From the NCBI RefSeq assembly GCF_000388065.1, contig NW_009242973.1, forward strand, positions 3,214,112-3,241,181: DNA of 27,070 bases, given 5' to 3'. Below are positions 9,501 to 18,826 of this stretch, one piece after another (the stretch's first letter is position 1; every line of letters begins with the position of its first letter). The notes under the pieces are model-generated. The model was not told the DNA's origin and made no database searches. It worked only from the letters and a program-made list of their open reading frames with translations. A program made the translations under genes and the position numbers. This stretch comes from Fonticula alba. Lineage: Eukaryota > Opisthokonta > Rotosphaerida > Fonticulaceae.

Positions 9501-11034
9501 CGAGGGGCTCAGCGAATCCAGCACGGTCACCTCGAGCATCGGGCGCAGATAGTAGGCAGGCACCCCGGAGTCGGCCATGTGGCCAAGGTGCGGGCGATCG
9601 CACAGGTCCGCGGAGCTCGAAGGCAGGGCATCCATGTCGGAAGTCCCGGCCGAGGGGGGCGCCAGCAGCCGGCACAGCACAATCACCGGCAGGCCCAGCT
9701 GATTGAATCCCTCGCCCCAAGTGGGCTGGTGCTCGTACTTGACCTCGGGGGCCGAGGCCGCCACAGCGGCGGAGCCCATGGGAGCCGAGTTGGTGGGGGG
9801 ATTGGCCGAGGGCTTGGCATCGGTCGGGCGGGTCCCGGCCACCGGGGTACCGGTGTTGGAGGGAGTGGCCGAGGTGGTGGCCGATTGGGCGGTCGACCGG
9901 GGGGCAGGCGTGCGTGTGCGATCGGCCATGACCGGCTGCGGGGTGCTCTGCTTGGCCTGGGCCAGCTCCGGGGCCAGCTCCGCGATGAAGCAGACCTCCG
10001 ACTCGGAGGCCGACCAGGAGATGCATCCACCAAAGAGAGCTGTGGCCGTGCGAGTGTACGTGCGTGTGTCAGTGGTCCATGCTGGCAGGGGACGACGTCG
10101 CATCGGCGAAGAGGCGCTGGGGCGGGGGGGGGGGGGGGGGGGGAGAAAGAGAGAGAGAGAGAGAGAGAGCGTGTGGCGAGGTGGTGCCAAAAAAGGGCGG
10201 AAAAGGAGAAGCGGCTCAAAAGTCAGCCAAGCCGGGCGCACAATCGGTGTACACCTCCGAAATCTGGGTCCGCGGGACGCATGCCTGAGCCAACATATGC
10301 GTGCCCTCATGGATCTGGGGTTGATGGGGGGAAGGTCGAGAAAGAAAAGGACACACAGAAGTATACCCACCTTTGTTAATGAGGAGAAAGACACACGGAT
10401 CGATACACACGGATACAAACACACGGATACAAACACACACAAAAAGAAAAGAAGGGGAAATCATGCACTGTACCTCCACATGGAAAGCCTTCCCATCGTC
10501 AGCCTTGCGGATTTGCAGACGGCGCCGACGCGAGGGGGACCAGCACACGCGAACGAGGTCGCCCAGGTCGCTGGTGCTCACCAGCTGCATGGAAACACTC
10601 TCCTGGTCCGGGGAGACATTGTGAATGTCGGCCCCGGGGGCGGGCCCGGCCGAGGGGCGCACGCCGGCCGTGAATGTCAGCAACTGGGACACCTTCTTCT
10701 GGGTGAAGGGATTACGACGGGTGGCCACCACGCTGACCGTGGCCTGGCCCGAAAGAACGCCGGTGGGTGGATTGGCCGACGCCATGGCCGCGCCAGCTGG
10801 CCCAGCAGGCACACCGCCACTGATGGCCAGCCGACCAAGAGCAGCTCCAAGGGCCGAGCCAGATTCGCGTGTGCCAAGTCCCGTCACGGCCACCTGGGTG
10901 AAGGACAAGGCATCGGTGTGCGCGGAGAACGCCTGCCAAGCGGGCACCTGGGCGTCGGAGGCATGGCGGGGGATGCTGCAGGGATGCCCCTTGAGGTTGG
11001 ACACCTCGGCGGGGAAGGATGTGCCAGCACCCAT
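6543..11034 (-). CDS. APEH: Acylaminoacyl-peptidase (acylpeptide hydrolase), S9 family
   Basis: Serine peptidase that removes N-acylated residues from peptides, normally cytosolic. Exons: 11034-10474, 10314-10242, 10039-7379, 7183-7055, 6935-6827, 6639-6543, giving 1209 residues (human APEH is 732). An N-terminal beta-propeller-like half leads into the alpha/beta hydrolase. Family marks are HGGPHS before the oxyanion region, nucleophile Ser1068 in GGSHGG, NPVIDIP joined across intron 3 to TDIPDWC, catalytic Asp1155 in LGLDDLRVP, and His1186 before SVEVE. Phases agree at every junction. The excess length sits in the propeller half: a Pro/Thr/Ala linker, an acidic DDEEEES segment, and a Gln6-His12 run at about 939-957 from (TGG)n/(CTG)n on the plus strand. 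It is divergent from the CENP-H-like gene, 958 bp apart. Intron 3 (195 nt) has no in-frame stop, so its retention would add 65 residues. Confidence 0.95.
7804..7860. repeat. Trinucleotide repeat encoding Gln and His runs in APEH
   Basis: On the plus strand a (TGG)n-type run passes into (CTG)n. In the minus-strand coding frame it reads as six Gln then twelve His. It lies in exon 3 before the hydrolase domain, so length changes would stay in frame. Confidence 0.9.
10124..10143. repeat. Poly-G run (20 nt) with adjoining GA tract
   Basis: Lies in APEH intron 2. On the coding strand it reads CT repeats followed by poly-C, so the intron is strongly pyrimidine-rich. Confidence 0.95.
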
Positions 11035-11992
11035 GATGGATATCTGGTAGAGGCAGTGCCGGTGGTGGTGGTGGTGGCGGTATTTCAGGGACGGGAGGTG
11101 TTAGTGCCCTGTGTCAAAGAGAGGCAAGAGTCGCGCAGGGTGTGAAATACATTTTATCGGCGTGGAAAGCGTGCCGAAGTGAGGGGAACTAGATCGTGAA
11201 GCAGGCGGGGAGAAGCGGGGCGAGGGGAGGGGGGGAGGGGGAGGGTGGCTGTCGGTTGGTTGCTCGAGCCACCAAGACTTGGGGCCCAAATACCCCCCCC
11301 CCCCCCCCCCCCCCCCTCCACCCCTCCTCAGGCTATTTGGCGACAACCAGGACAGCCGGCCGTCAATCTCAAGCGTCGAGCAAGAAGCAGCTTCGATGGG
11401 CCTGCCCCTCCGGCGAGCACTCCCGACGAGGTTCTCCCCCTGAGATGGGGGGGGGGGGGCCTTGGTCGGGGAGACCTGCCAGTCGGTGGGGATCACCCCA
11501 CAACCGATCGAGGCCGATTGACGGATGAGAAAAAAAAAGGATGTCGGGATCAGTGATTAAGAAGGGCAAAGGTGGAAAATGCCCCTCCCCCACGGCCGCC
11601 CGTCCCCCCGCCGGCTCCCGGGAGATCGTGCGAAGGCTGTGTAGGCGCGCGCGGAAAGAGGCGCGGCCAAGGGCGCCGCCAATCCCCCCTGCTCCTGCAA
11701 GTGCACCCAGGAACAGGGCGATCGGCCTGCCCACCGCTGTCCAGGCATGCGGCCACGTCGAATCCTGACAGGTCCGCCAGGCAGATCAGGCGCTCGGGTC
11801 ACACGATGTCAGATCACATGAAAGCGCTGGCCATTTGAGAACAACCGCCCCCGTCCCCGATTGCATCCCGATCCCCATCCCGATCTCCCTCGCCTGTTTT
11901 TTCTCGCGTTGGCTTGTCCTCTCCCTTCTGTGCCACGCCTCGCCCCCCCTCCCCCCCGATCGCCTTCTGGCTCCCTCTATCATAGCATCCAC
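11035..11992. promoter_or_regulatory. Shared divergent promoter region, APEH and CENP-H-like genes
   Basis: The two genes start back to back 958 bp apart, so this stretch must hold both promoters. It contains a 24-nt C run (11293-11316), a GT-rich run near 11060-11080 and G runs near 11449. The strand just before the CENP-H-like ATG is C/T-rich. No clear TATA box is seen. Confidence 0.5.
11293..11316. repeat. Poly-C run, 24 nt
   Basis: Uninterrupted C run in the shared promoter region of the APEH and CENP-H-like genes. Confidence 0.95.
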
Positions 11993-12551
11993 ATGTCCTC
12001 CATCCCGACGGACACTGCCTTGGCTGACATTCGCCTTAGAGCGTGTCGCCTCACCGAGCGCATACTCTCCTGCCCAGTGGGCATCCCACTGGCTCGGACC
12101 GCCGCCTTCCCGGCGCCACTGACAACCGGCACCACCACTGCCTTCGACGCTGCGTCGCTGGCCAGACCCGCCGGGATGCCCGGGCATCCCGGTACCTCCC
12201 TGTCGGCGGAGTCCACGGCTCTTCACCACTATGCTGATGCTTCGGAGGCGGTGTTGATCTACTCGGCCGATGAGCACGCGGCCCTTGTGTCGCGGATACG
12301 GGATCTGCGCATCGCGGCCGAGGCGCGCCTGCGTGCAGCCGACGAATCGGTGCACATCCACCCAGATGATGTGGGACGCATTGAGATTCCCGGCGTGGGT
12401 TTGGTCAGCGTCGATCCGGGAACCGACGATCTGGATGTGTGGCGCGCGCGTGTCGAGGCCGCCAAGTCGCGTTATCTTTCGGCACTGGCTCTGCGCCATG
12501 CGGCTGATCAGCAGGCTTTAGCGTGCGTTCCCCTTGGCCGCATGCATGTGT

Positions 12552-12610
<59 letters not shown>

Positions 12611-13255
12611 GATGTCAGTCATCTCGTGCCTTTGAGCCAGCGGATTGACACCCACAGCCTTTTCTCCTCTCCCTCTCACTGGCCCGTCTCCACCAATCCC
12701 GATGTCTCGGGGGTCACTCTCTGACACATGCAAACTTGACAACAAAAACACCGTCAACAACACTCGCAATGACGAAAATGTCTCCATATAATACAGACAT
12801 TCTTATGGCCAGCTAGAGCGCACGCACCCCAGGCTGTCCGTTGTCGCGGCCTACACTCGCCAGTGGGAGGCCGCTTGCCAGCAACATGAGTCGCTTATTC
12901 AAAAGGTCCAGGAGCGCTTGGTATCTATCGAGCGTGAGGTCCTTGGTGCGTAGCATCTTTCCCATGCTCTTCCTCCTTTAGTTGAACCCTTCCCTCCCCC
13001 CCTCGAATCGTCACATTAATGCAGGGCTTCATCCGGTTCATTCAGGCTTGCAGCTGGCATACAATAAAAAGGTCAAATTTGCCGCTGAACTTGAGCGGCA
13101 GAATTTCCTCCGGCGTCTGGAGCGCTCCTCATCTGCCCAGACGGCTACCAGGGATGGTGAGCAAATGCCGCGGTCCGACACGGGCAACAGTCAAGCGAGG
13201 TATGTATTTGATATCCTGCCCTATCTGGGTACAACCTCCGGGACCCAGCGAACTA

Positions 13256-13295
<40 letters not shown>

Positions 13296-13618
13296 ATATA
13301 TCTGGTCTTCAGTAGTGCGGGCTTGCAGAAGCGACTGGCTTCGAATGCCATCCTCCGGAATGTCCTCCAGGTACGCCTTCATGCCCCATCCGGATTTCAC
13401 TGCGACACTCCTGAGCTGGAGTCTGCGCAGGGTATTTTCTTGAGGATATCCTCATCTCACCTGGTGTTTGACTTCCCTCCCAACCGCAGCTCCTTGTTCT
13501 GGAGTCCGGAGTCGACTGGATGGCGCCCGAGGCGGACGAGGAGTTCCGGCGAACAGTCCTATCCCTGGACGCGGTCCCCGCCGGGTTGCCATTCGACGGT
13601 CAACTGGCTGACTGGTAA
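11993..13618 (+). CDS. CENPH: CENP-H-like kinetochore protein (Mcm16/Fta3 family)
   Basis: CENP-H is a subunit of the constitutive centromere-associated network, forming a coiled-coil complex with CENP-I/K/M. Exons: 11993-12522, 12797-12945, 13025-13199, 13313-13370, 13490-13618; 346 residues, human about 247. The start is the first ATG in the frame. Residues about 150-260 are predicted coiled coil rich in Arg/Glu/Gln/Leu. The C-terminus (about 296-330) reads NAILRNVLQ joined across the last intron to LLVLESGVDW, matching the CENP-H C-terminal signature of an aliphatic helix followed by LILGSxVNW, an acidic stretch and a last helix. The CENP-H call rests on that block; coiled coils elsewhere add little. 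The 13199 donor is preferred over GTGAGC at 13157 because it alone keeps the frame into exon 4. An acceptor three bases downstream of 13312 is also possible. Converges on ATG8. Confidence 0.75.
12547..12602. repeat. (TG)n microsatellite in intron 1 of the CENP-H-like gene
   Basis: About 28 TG units with one interruption, immediately after the exon 1 donor region. Confidence 0.95.
13260..13292. repeat. (CA)n microsatellite in intron 3 of the CENP-H-like gene
   Basis: About 16 perfect CA units shortly before the exon 4 acceptor. Confidence 0.95.
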
Positions 13619-14014
13619 ACCGTCCCGCTCATCCCCCGGCCGCTTGCCTCCCCCCCTCCCCCCCAGGTTGCATAGCACCTGTCCTTGACTTTGTACTTTG
13701 ATCTCTCCTTTCGTCCTCGTCCCGTCCCCCCCCCCCCCCGGAGAGTGGCGTGTTGGCCCCGATAAAGACACCATGTGGTCGAATGCTATCTTTAATGATG
13801 TTGTATTTTCAGCTGAGTCACTTTCTTGGCACACAGCATTGCCACTTTGTCCCTGAATAGAGCGCAATGCACGCATCGCGAGCTGAAAGAGGCCTCTCTA
13901 TGGGCGCGCATGTGCGAGGCCTCTCTCTTCTCGCACATTCCCATGCATGCGCGCATGCCAAGATGCGAGGCATCTCTCGAGACAATAGAGAGGGGAGGGG
14001 GGGGGGAAGCAGAC
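13619..14014. other. Region between the 3' ends of the CENP-H-like gene and ATG8
   Basis: Convergent intergenic DNA with a C run at 13728-13739. Three near-copies of GAGGCCTCTCT (13889, 13916, 13967) are mixed with repeated GCGCGCATG-like words, able to form hairpins. On the minus strand it may also hold a last ATG8 exon. Confidence 0.5.
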
Positions 14015-14735
14015 TTACCCGAAGGCGTTCTCCTTGGAATAGACAACATAGAGTATCCCATCTTCGGGGTTGGCATAATCCTTGTAGATGTCGGCCAGGC
14101 GGGCGTTCATCGGGGCCGAAATAGCGAACGTGCTGCCCGGCCGACGGATGTACCAAAAGATGGCATCATTGGGTCCGATAGCGGAAGCTTGGTCGGTGGA
14201 GGTGGTGGATGTGGCGGAGGGCGCGGCAGTCGAGGCGGCAGTGGCGGCGGAGGAATCGGCAGTCGAGACAGTGACGCTGGCGCTCGACGAAGCCGAAGGG
14301 TTGGATGTGGACGTAATGGTGGAGACAAAATATGCCTCCTTGCTTTCATCGGCCAAGGTCGAGGAGGAGGCCGGGGGGTTGTTGGGTTTGGCCGGTTCCC
14401 GGATCATCGTGCTAAACCGAGAAAAGGAAGTCTGCCCGCTGATGATGTACTTGGATCTCGAGAAAAGAGGCCGGTCATCGGGGGAGGAGAAAATAAGACC
14501 CTTGTACCGCTCGACAATGACCGGCACATGGGAGGGGTGTTTTGATCGGACACTACTCACAAGCTTCTTGCGAGTTTCTGTTTCCAGGGTAGCGACACCG
14601 AGGGGAGGGGGCGAAGTCATGTCGTCAATAGATGCACAAAGGCCGAGTTTGCAGGGAGGATGGCCATCACAATTCCAACTAAAGAGCGAGAAGACACATA
14701 CCGAGGGATACAGACTTGATGAAGTCGCCCTCCAT
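14015..14735 (-). CDS. ATG8: Autophagy ubiquitin-like protein ATG8 with a large internal insertion
   Basis: ATG8 is conjugated to phosphatidylethanolamine on autophagosome membranes and binds LIR motifs. Exon 1 is 14735-14702; the 124-nt intron runs GTATGT to ACAG; exon 2 is 14577-14015; 198 residues against about 117 usually. The junction gives an ungapped match to the family N-terminus (Phe5, Glu12, Arg14, Lys15, Pro26, Pro30, Val31, Ile32, Glu34). Lys54-Tyr55, Phe66, Met69 and Arg71 follow the LIR-docking strand and helix pattern. About 70 Ser/Ala/Thr-rich residues (78-147) interrupt the fold before DAIFWYI; the C-terminal half ends YSKENAFG at Gly198. The frame stays open and no donor fits the local pattern, so the insertion looks coding. 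The final GGG-TAA-GTCT is both a stop right after the glycine and a perfect splice donor, so the C-terminus is uncertain. It starts divergently from the unrecognised plus-strand gene. Confidence 0.93.
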
Positions 14736-15029
14736 GGTTGCTTTGAGGACGGGGGGGGGGGGAGGATGGGGAGAGGAGACAAAGAAGAAGAGGAAGGAGG
14801 AGTAAGGAAAAGAAGAGAGTAGAGGGGGGCAGAATTCGGAGGGGCAAGATATTATTGCTTTGGAGAGGATGCCAAATGCATGGGCCTGTCAGGGTGGAGC
14901 CCTTTGAGATCTTCCCTCGGTCTGTGGTGGTATGGGCAGTGTGTTTCCCCGGCAAGATCGGCACAGCGCGACGATCGGCGCCCCTCCAACACTGAGAATG
15001 ATCCGGCACCCGAGATGCCCGTGCCCACC

Positions 15030-15066
15030 CACACACACCCACACACACCCACACACACCCACACAT
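15030..15066. repeat. (ACACACCC)n-like minisatellite
   Basis: Four to five tandem copies of a C/A-rich unit of about 10 bp. No telomere-like extension is present. Confidence 0.85.
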
Positions 15067-15650
15067 CCCTACCAATACCCATACCGAGCACAGTGTCGAG
15101 ATAAGCCATGAGCCCCTGCTGCTCTTACCCCGGATCCAATACGATTCCCCCCGCTCCGCTACTCACCGACCCACTCGCCCACTCACCTCCCGGCCCAGCG
15201 GACCGACTTCCCCGGACGCCAAGTGAACGATCTTCCGATCGCAACACATGTATCTTGCCAATTCCCTCCCGCTCGCTCTCTCCACATGTTGCTCTATGCA
15301 CTCGGGGTGGATCCCCAGGTCAGCCACTCTCCCTCCACCGGGCGAGGAGCGTCATCTGAAAAGCACACACAATTACCCATGTTGTTGGGGCATCTTTTCA
15401 GGAGCTTGCATGTTAACACTTTCCCGGAGGCAATCGAGCCTCACAGTTCGGGCCTGATCGGGAAACTTCCTGCTTGAAGCACGATCGCAGCATGACCTCG
15501 AAGGGGCACCAACGCCTTGGCCTGTGTTCTCGCGCGCTCAAAAGAAGGGAAAGACCAACCGGAGCCGACCCCGCGGGGGAGACCCGGGACCGCGGAGGCT
15601 TGAGATGGAGCGGCATTTTTTGCTATCCTGAGGCGCGGAGGCCAGGCATG

Positions 15651-15677
15651 CCCCCCCCCCCCCCCCCCCCCCCCCCC
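15651..15677. repeat. Poly-C run, 27 nt
   Basis: Uninterrupted C run upstream of the unrecognised spliced gene; a second run of 16 C lies at 15902-15917, before its next exon. Confidence 0.95.
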
Positions 15678-15800
15678 TCCCTCCGCCGATCATCACCCAG
15701 CTTCCAGCAAAACTACCCCCCTCTCCGGCCCCGGGCGTTGTCGCCTCAAGCCCTATTCCCAAGTCAGAGGTCATGCTGTCGCTTGACTTTGTCCGCTCAG

Positions 15801-16182
15801 TCGCGAATATCACCGCACATTGCGCGACTCCCCCGAGGCGAGCCAGCCGTGGTGAGTCTTTCCGGTGGTCCGAGTCAAATGCCTTCCTCCTGCCTCTTCT
15901 GCCCCCCCCCCCCCCCCGATTCAGGAGACCTGGGGGTGAGCATGACCCCCGAGCCCCCTTGCTGACCTGTGGAGTGTATACCCCTCATGCCGGTAAGCAT
16001 GTGCGTCCTCTCTTGCTTTGACTCTCTCTCTCTCCCTCTCCCGCTCCCCGTGTCTCGGACCCATTTCCCCAGAACATGAGAATGGGGAAATGCCAGCCCC
16101 CTCGCGCCGGAGGAAATTGACTACACACGCATTGGGATCTACCAAAAATGACAGGGACATTGCCGACCCCGCTGCGGCCTAG
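15801..16182 (+). CDS. 3' exons of an unrecognised spliced gene
   Basis: Three exons join in phase: 15801-15851 (acceptor GCTCAG, donor GTGAGT), 15925-15992 (acceptor ATTCAG, donor GTAAGC) and 16073-16182 (acceptor CCCCAG, stop TAG 16180-16182). The product of about 75 residues begins REYHRTLRDSPEASQP and ends in a basic SRRRKL followed by DRDIADPAAA. An in-frame TGA 18 nt before the first exon forces a splice there, so the 5' part is missing. I recognise no family. Support is phase agreement at two junctions, plausible charged composition, and an AATAAA about 200 nt past the stop. The donors (+4 A) differ from the pattern of the other genes, which weakens the call. GTGCGT at 15999 is an alternative donor but gives a shorter, less protein-like end. 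Confidence 0.35.
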
Positions 16183-16319
16183 ACAGGTGTATCGAGGCAC
16201 GATCGGAGGATGAATGCCGCCTCGCCCTCGCACCCTGCATCCCCCACCCCCGGAACGTGACGTTGACCCTTCGTCACTCAGCCCTCCTGGGAGCCGACCC
16301 TAGAGGGACGTTTGGGCAT

Positions 16320-16410
16320 GGCATACTGGAAACAATTAACCCTATCATGAGAATATCAGTTAATGGAGATCTGTAAATAGAAGAATAAATCAGAAACTTA
16401 AGCACCAGTG
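16320..16410 (+). terminator. AT-rich island with AATAAA
   Basis: About 90 bp of clearly AT-rich sequence in a GC-rich contig, with AATAAA at 16384-16389. It lies past the unrecognised gene's stop and could be its 3' UTR end and polyadenylation signal. The orientation fits only the plus-strand gene. Confidence 0.35.
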
Positions 16411-16462
16411 GGGTACTCTTGCTGGGCCCTGACTCCAGCCATCTCCGCCGCGCACTGCCTCA

Positions 16463-16465
<3 letters not shown>

Positions 16466-16506
<41 letters not shown>
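16466..16506. repeat. (CT)n microsatellite, about 20 units
   Basis: Perfect CT tract between the unrecognised gene and the 3' end of the PITRM1 gene. Confidence 0.95.
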
Positions 16507-16508
<2 letters not shown>

Positions 16509-16863
16509 CCTCTCGCGCTCGCTCCCACCCTGCCTGTCCCCATGGCTGTCCCCCACTCCTTGATGCTAGCAATCAAAGGTATATTCTCTAAACAAATGCT
16601 CCCTCCTCCACACGGGGCAAAAAAAAGGAGGGCATATATGGACCGCGGGAAGGGGAGAGGAGGTCGAGGGAGCAGGAAATCATTGAAGTTGCAGGAGCAT
16701 CCAGCACATGTGCTCGAAAGAGGCACACAAATTGACGAGGCTGGTGGCCCAGGCAAAAGGGGTGGAAAAAAGAGAGAAGGGAAGGAAGAGAGAGAGAGAG
16801 AGAGAGAGAAGGAGGCAAAGACAGAGGGAATGCATCTTAAAATGCCCGGGGCCGAAGGAACAC

Positions 16864-18792
16864 TTAGGCACGCGAGGGGAGAACCTGGCGCACGTCGAAA
16901 GTACCATGGCGCTGGGCACCGGGAGTCCCGGCGGCCAGATGCTGAGCATTCTGGCGGTCGCCCAGGACAGCGGTGGCCACCGAGTCGGCCCCGGCATTTG
17001 CCACATACTGGCGGTAGACGTCGCGCAACTCCTCAGCCGACAAGTCGAAGATGGCCTGGCGCATCTCCTGCTGGATGGCCTCAGACACGAGGCCAGCCCC
17101 GCGGAAGAGATCCACCGCCCGGGCCGACGGGCTTTGCGGGCTGTCCAGCGACCCAAGCAGCGCCAGCTTGGCCGCACGCAGGTCACTCTCATCCCAGCCG
17201 GCATCGGGGCCGGTGTTCAGGAGCCAATCATGCGCCTGATCAAACACATTCAGAGTCTCCACCACATGGGGATCGAAGTAGGAAGTCATGACCAGGAGCC
17301 CACGCGAGGAGTCAAAGTAGGCGCCAGACCCATAGGCACCGCCCTTCTCCCGGATCTCACGGTGGAGGAACTGCCGCGAGAGCATCTGGCATGCCAGTGA
17401 CAGAGCCACCGACTGGCGGACCGGCAGGTGTGCCCCACCGAAGAGGTCCACCGGCAGCGGGCCGGAAGTGTGTGGATCCAGCTGCTCCAGGGCCGCGACA
17501 TCGGCGGCGCTGGCCGGAGCCAGGAACTGCCGGGTCTGGAACACCCGAGCACAGTGGTTGATCGGGAGTGGGTGCGCGAGGAAGACATTCCGCCGGCCGG
17601 GCTGACCGGCCGCGGTCTTGAGGTAATGATCGGTCTCTGCCCGGGTCAGCGCCGGAGGCAGGGTAGCCGCGCCGCTTGGAGCCACCACATTGCGGAAGAC
17701 CCCGGTGGTGGTGGTTGCAAACCGTCCGAGAGCCGGAGCCACGGCATCCAGCGCCGCGGGCATGGTCTCGGGCGAGGCAGTCAGCAGAGCACGCATGGAC
17801 TTCGCCCCGAGGGGGGTGTTGCTGCCATCAGCAGTCACCCCGGCGTCAGCCTTGACCAGACGGTCAATCTGCAGAAGGGTCTCAGCCAGGCGATCCATAT
17901 CGGCCGATGGCTGGGACAAAACATCAAGCAGGGCCAATTGATCGCAACCGCCCATGGCCGCATACATGCCGAAGGAAACATCATCCAGCAGGGAGGCCGC
18001 GGCATTGGCGGCGATCGAGTGCCCAGAACGCGACAGCTGCTCATCGGTATCCGAGGCCAGCTGCTCCACCAGGTGGCGCAAGCGCTGGCGATCGGAGAAG
18101 TCCGTCTGCAGGCCGGTGTCCACCTTGAGGTCCATCATCTGGGGCACATTCCGGCTGAGGGCGAAGGTGCTTGAGGCGAGACCAAATTCGAAGACATTCC
18201 GCTCTGCGTGCGTGGTGCCCCGCGGAAGGAAGGAGCGGAAGGCGGCAAGTGGGGTGATTGGTTAGCTTGAGGACAAAGGACATCCACCATGTGGGGTAGG
18301 GTGGGGGATGGAATTCCCCCCCTCCCCCCTTCACACATATCCAGGACAGGCACGCACTTGCGGGGTGGTTCCGCAGGAACGGATTGAAGGACAGGCCGCC
18401 CGTGTAAAGGTCGATATCGTCGGACACCTGGCCGTAGCTACGCTTCTCGGTGCTCATAAAGGTGAGTGCCTGCGCATAAATCGGCAGGTAGGGGACCAAA
18501 CCGGTCCGGTCGAGGGACTTGTGCAGCTCCGTCGCCGGGTCAGCCTTCTTGAAGGGAGCCAGCAGGGCTCGGGACGAGGCGGCCGGCTTGGACTTAAGGA
18601 AGGTCTCCGACGAGAGGGTTTGGATGGTGTTCAGATAGACCACGCCATTGGTTGGCTGGTGGGTGGTGAAAACCGGCACCCGGGCCTGGGTATCAGCCGG
18701 GCCATCAAAGCCGTAGAAGGTGTTCCGAGATGGCATATCCTCCAGCTGAATGTTCGGAAGGATCGAAATATCTGTTCGGAGACCGGCAGCAA

Positions 18793-18826
<34 letters not shown>

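Larger units (their letters stand above)
14736..15800. other. Upstream region of ATG8 with possible unassigned exons
   Basis: Must contain the ATG8 promoter (read leftwards). On the plus strand a frame open from 15112 to the TGA near 15475 (about 120 codons, no early ATG) ends in GKLPA and has an internal GTCAGC...TTTTCAG pair (15318 to 15402). It may hold upstream exons of the gene at 15801-16182, but no combination I tried joined in phase. A 27-nt C run (15651-15677) interrupts the region. Confidence 0.35.

Noticed and set aside
6543-10442. APEH as one unspliced 1299-codon frame
   Set aside because: Family blocks (VYTD/LFGGCISW, NPVIDIP/TDIPDWC, the Asp block, the His block) align only after removing five introns, and the catalytic Asp is out of this frame.
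14164-14384. ATG8 insertion as an intron
   Set aside because: No GTRCGY, GTATGT or GTRAGT donor occurs at its left edge, the frame is open throughout, and composition matches other low-complexity coding insertions in this window.
15030-15066. Telomere-like or CRISPR-like array
   Set aside because: It is a short C/A-rich minisatellite with no spacers and no terminal position.
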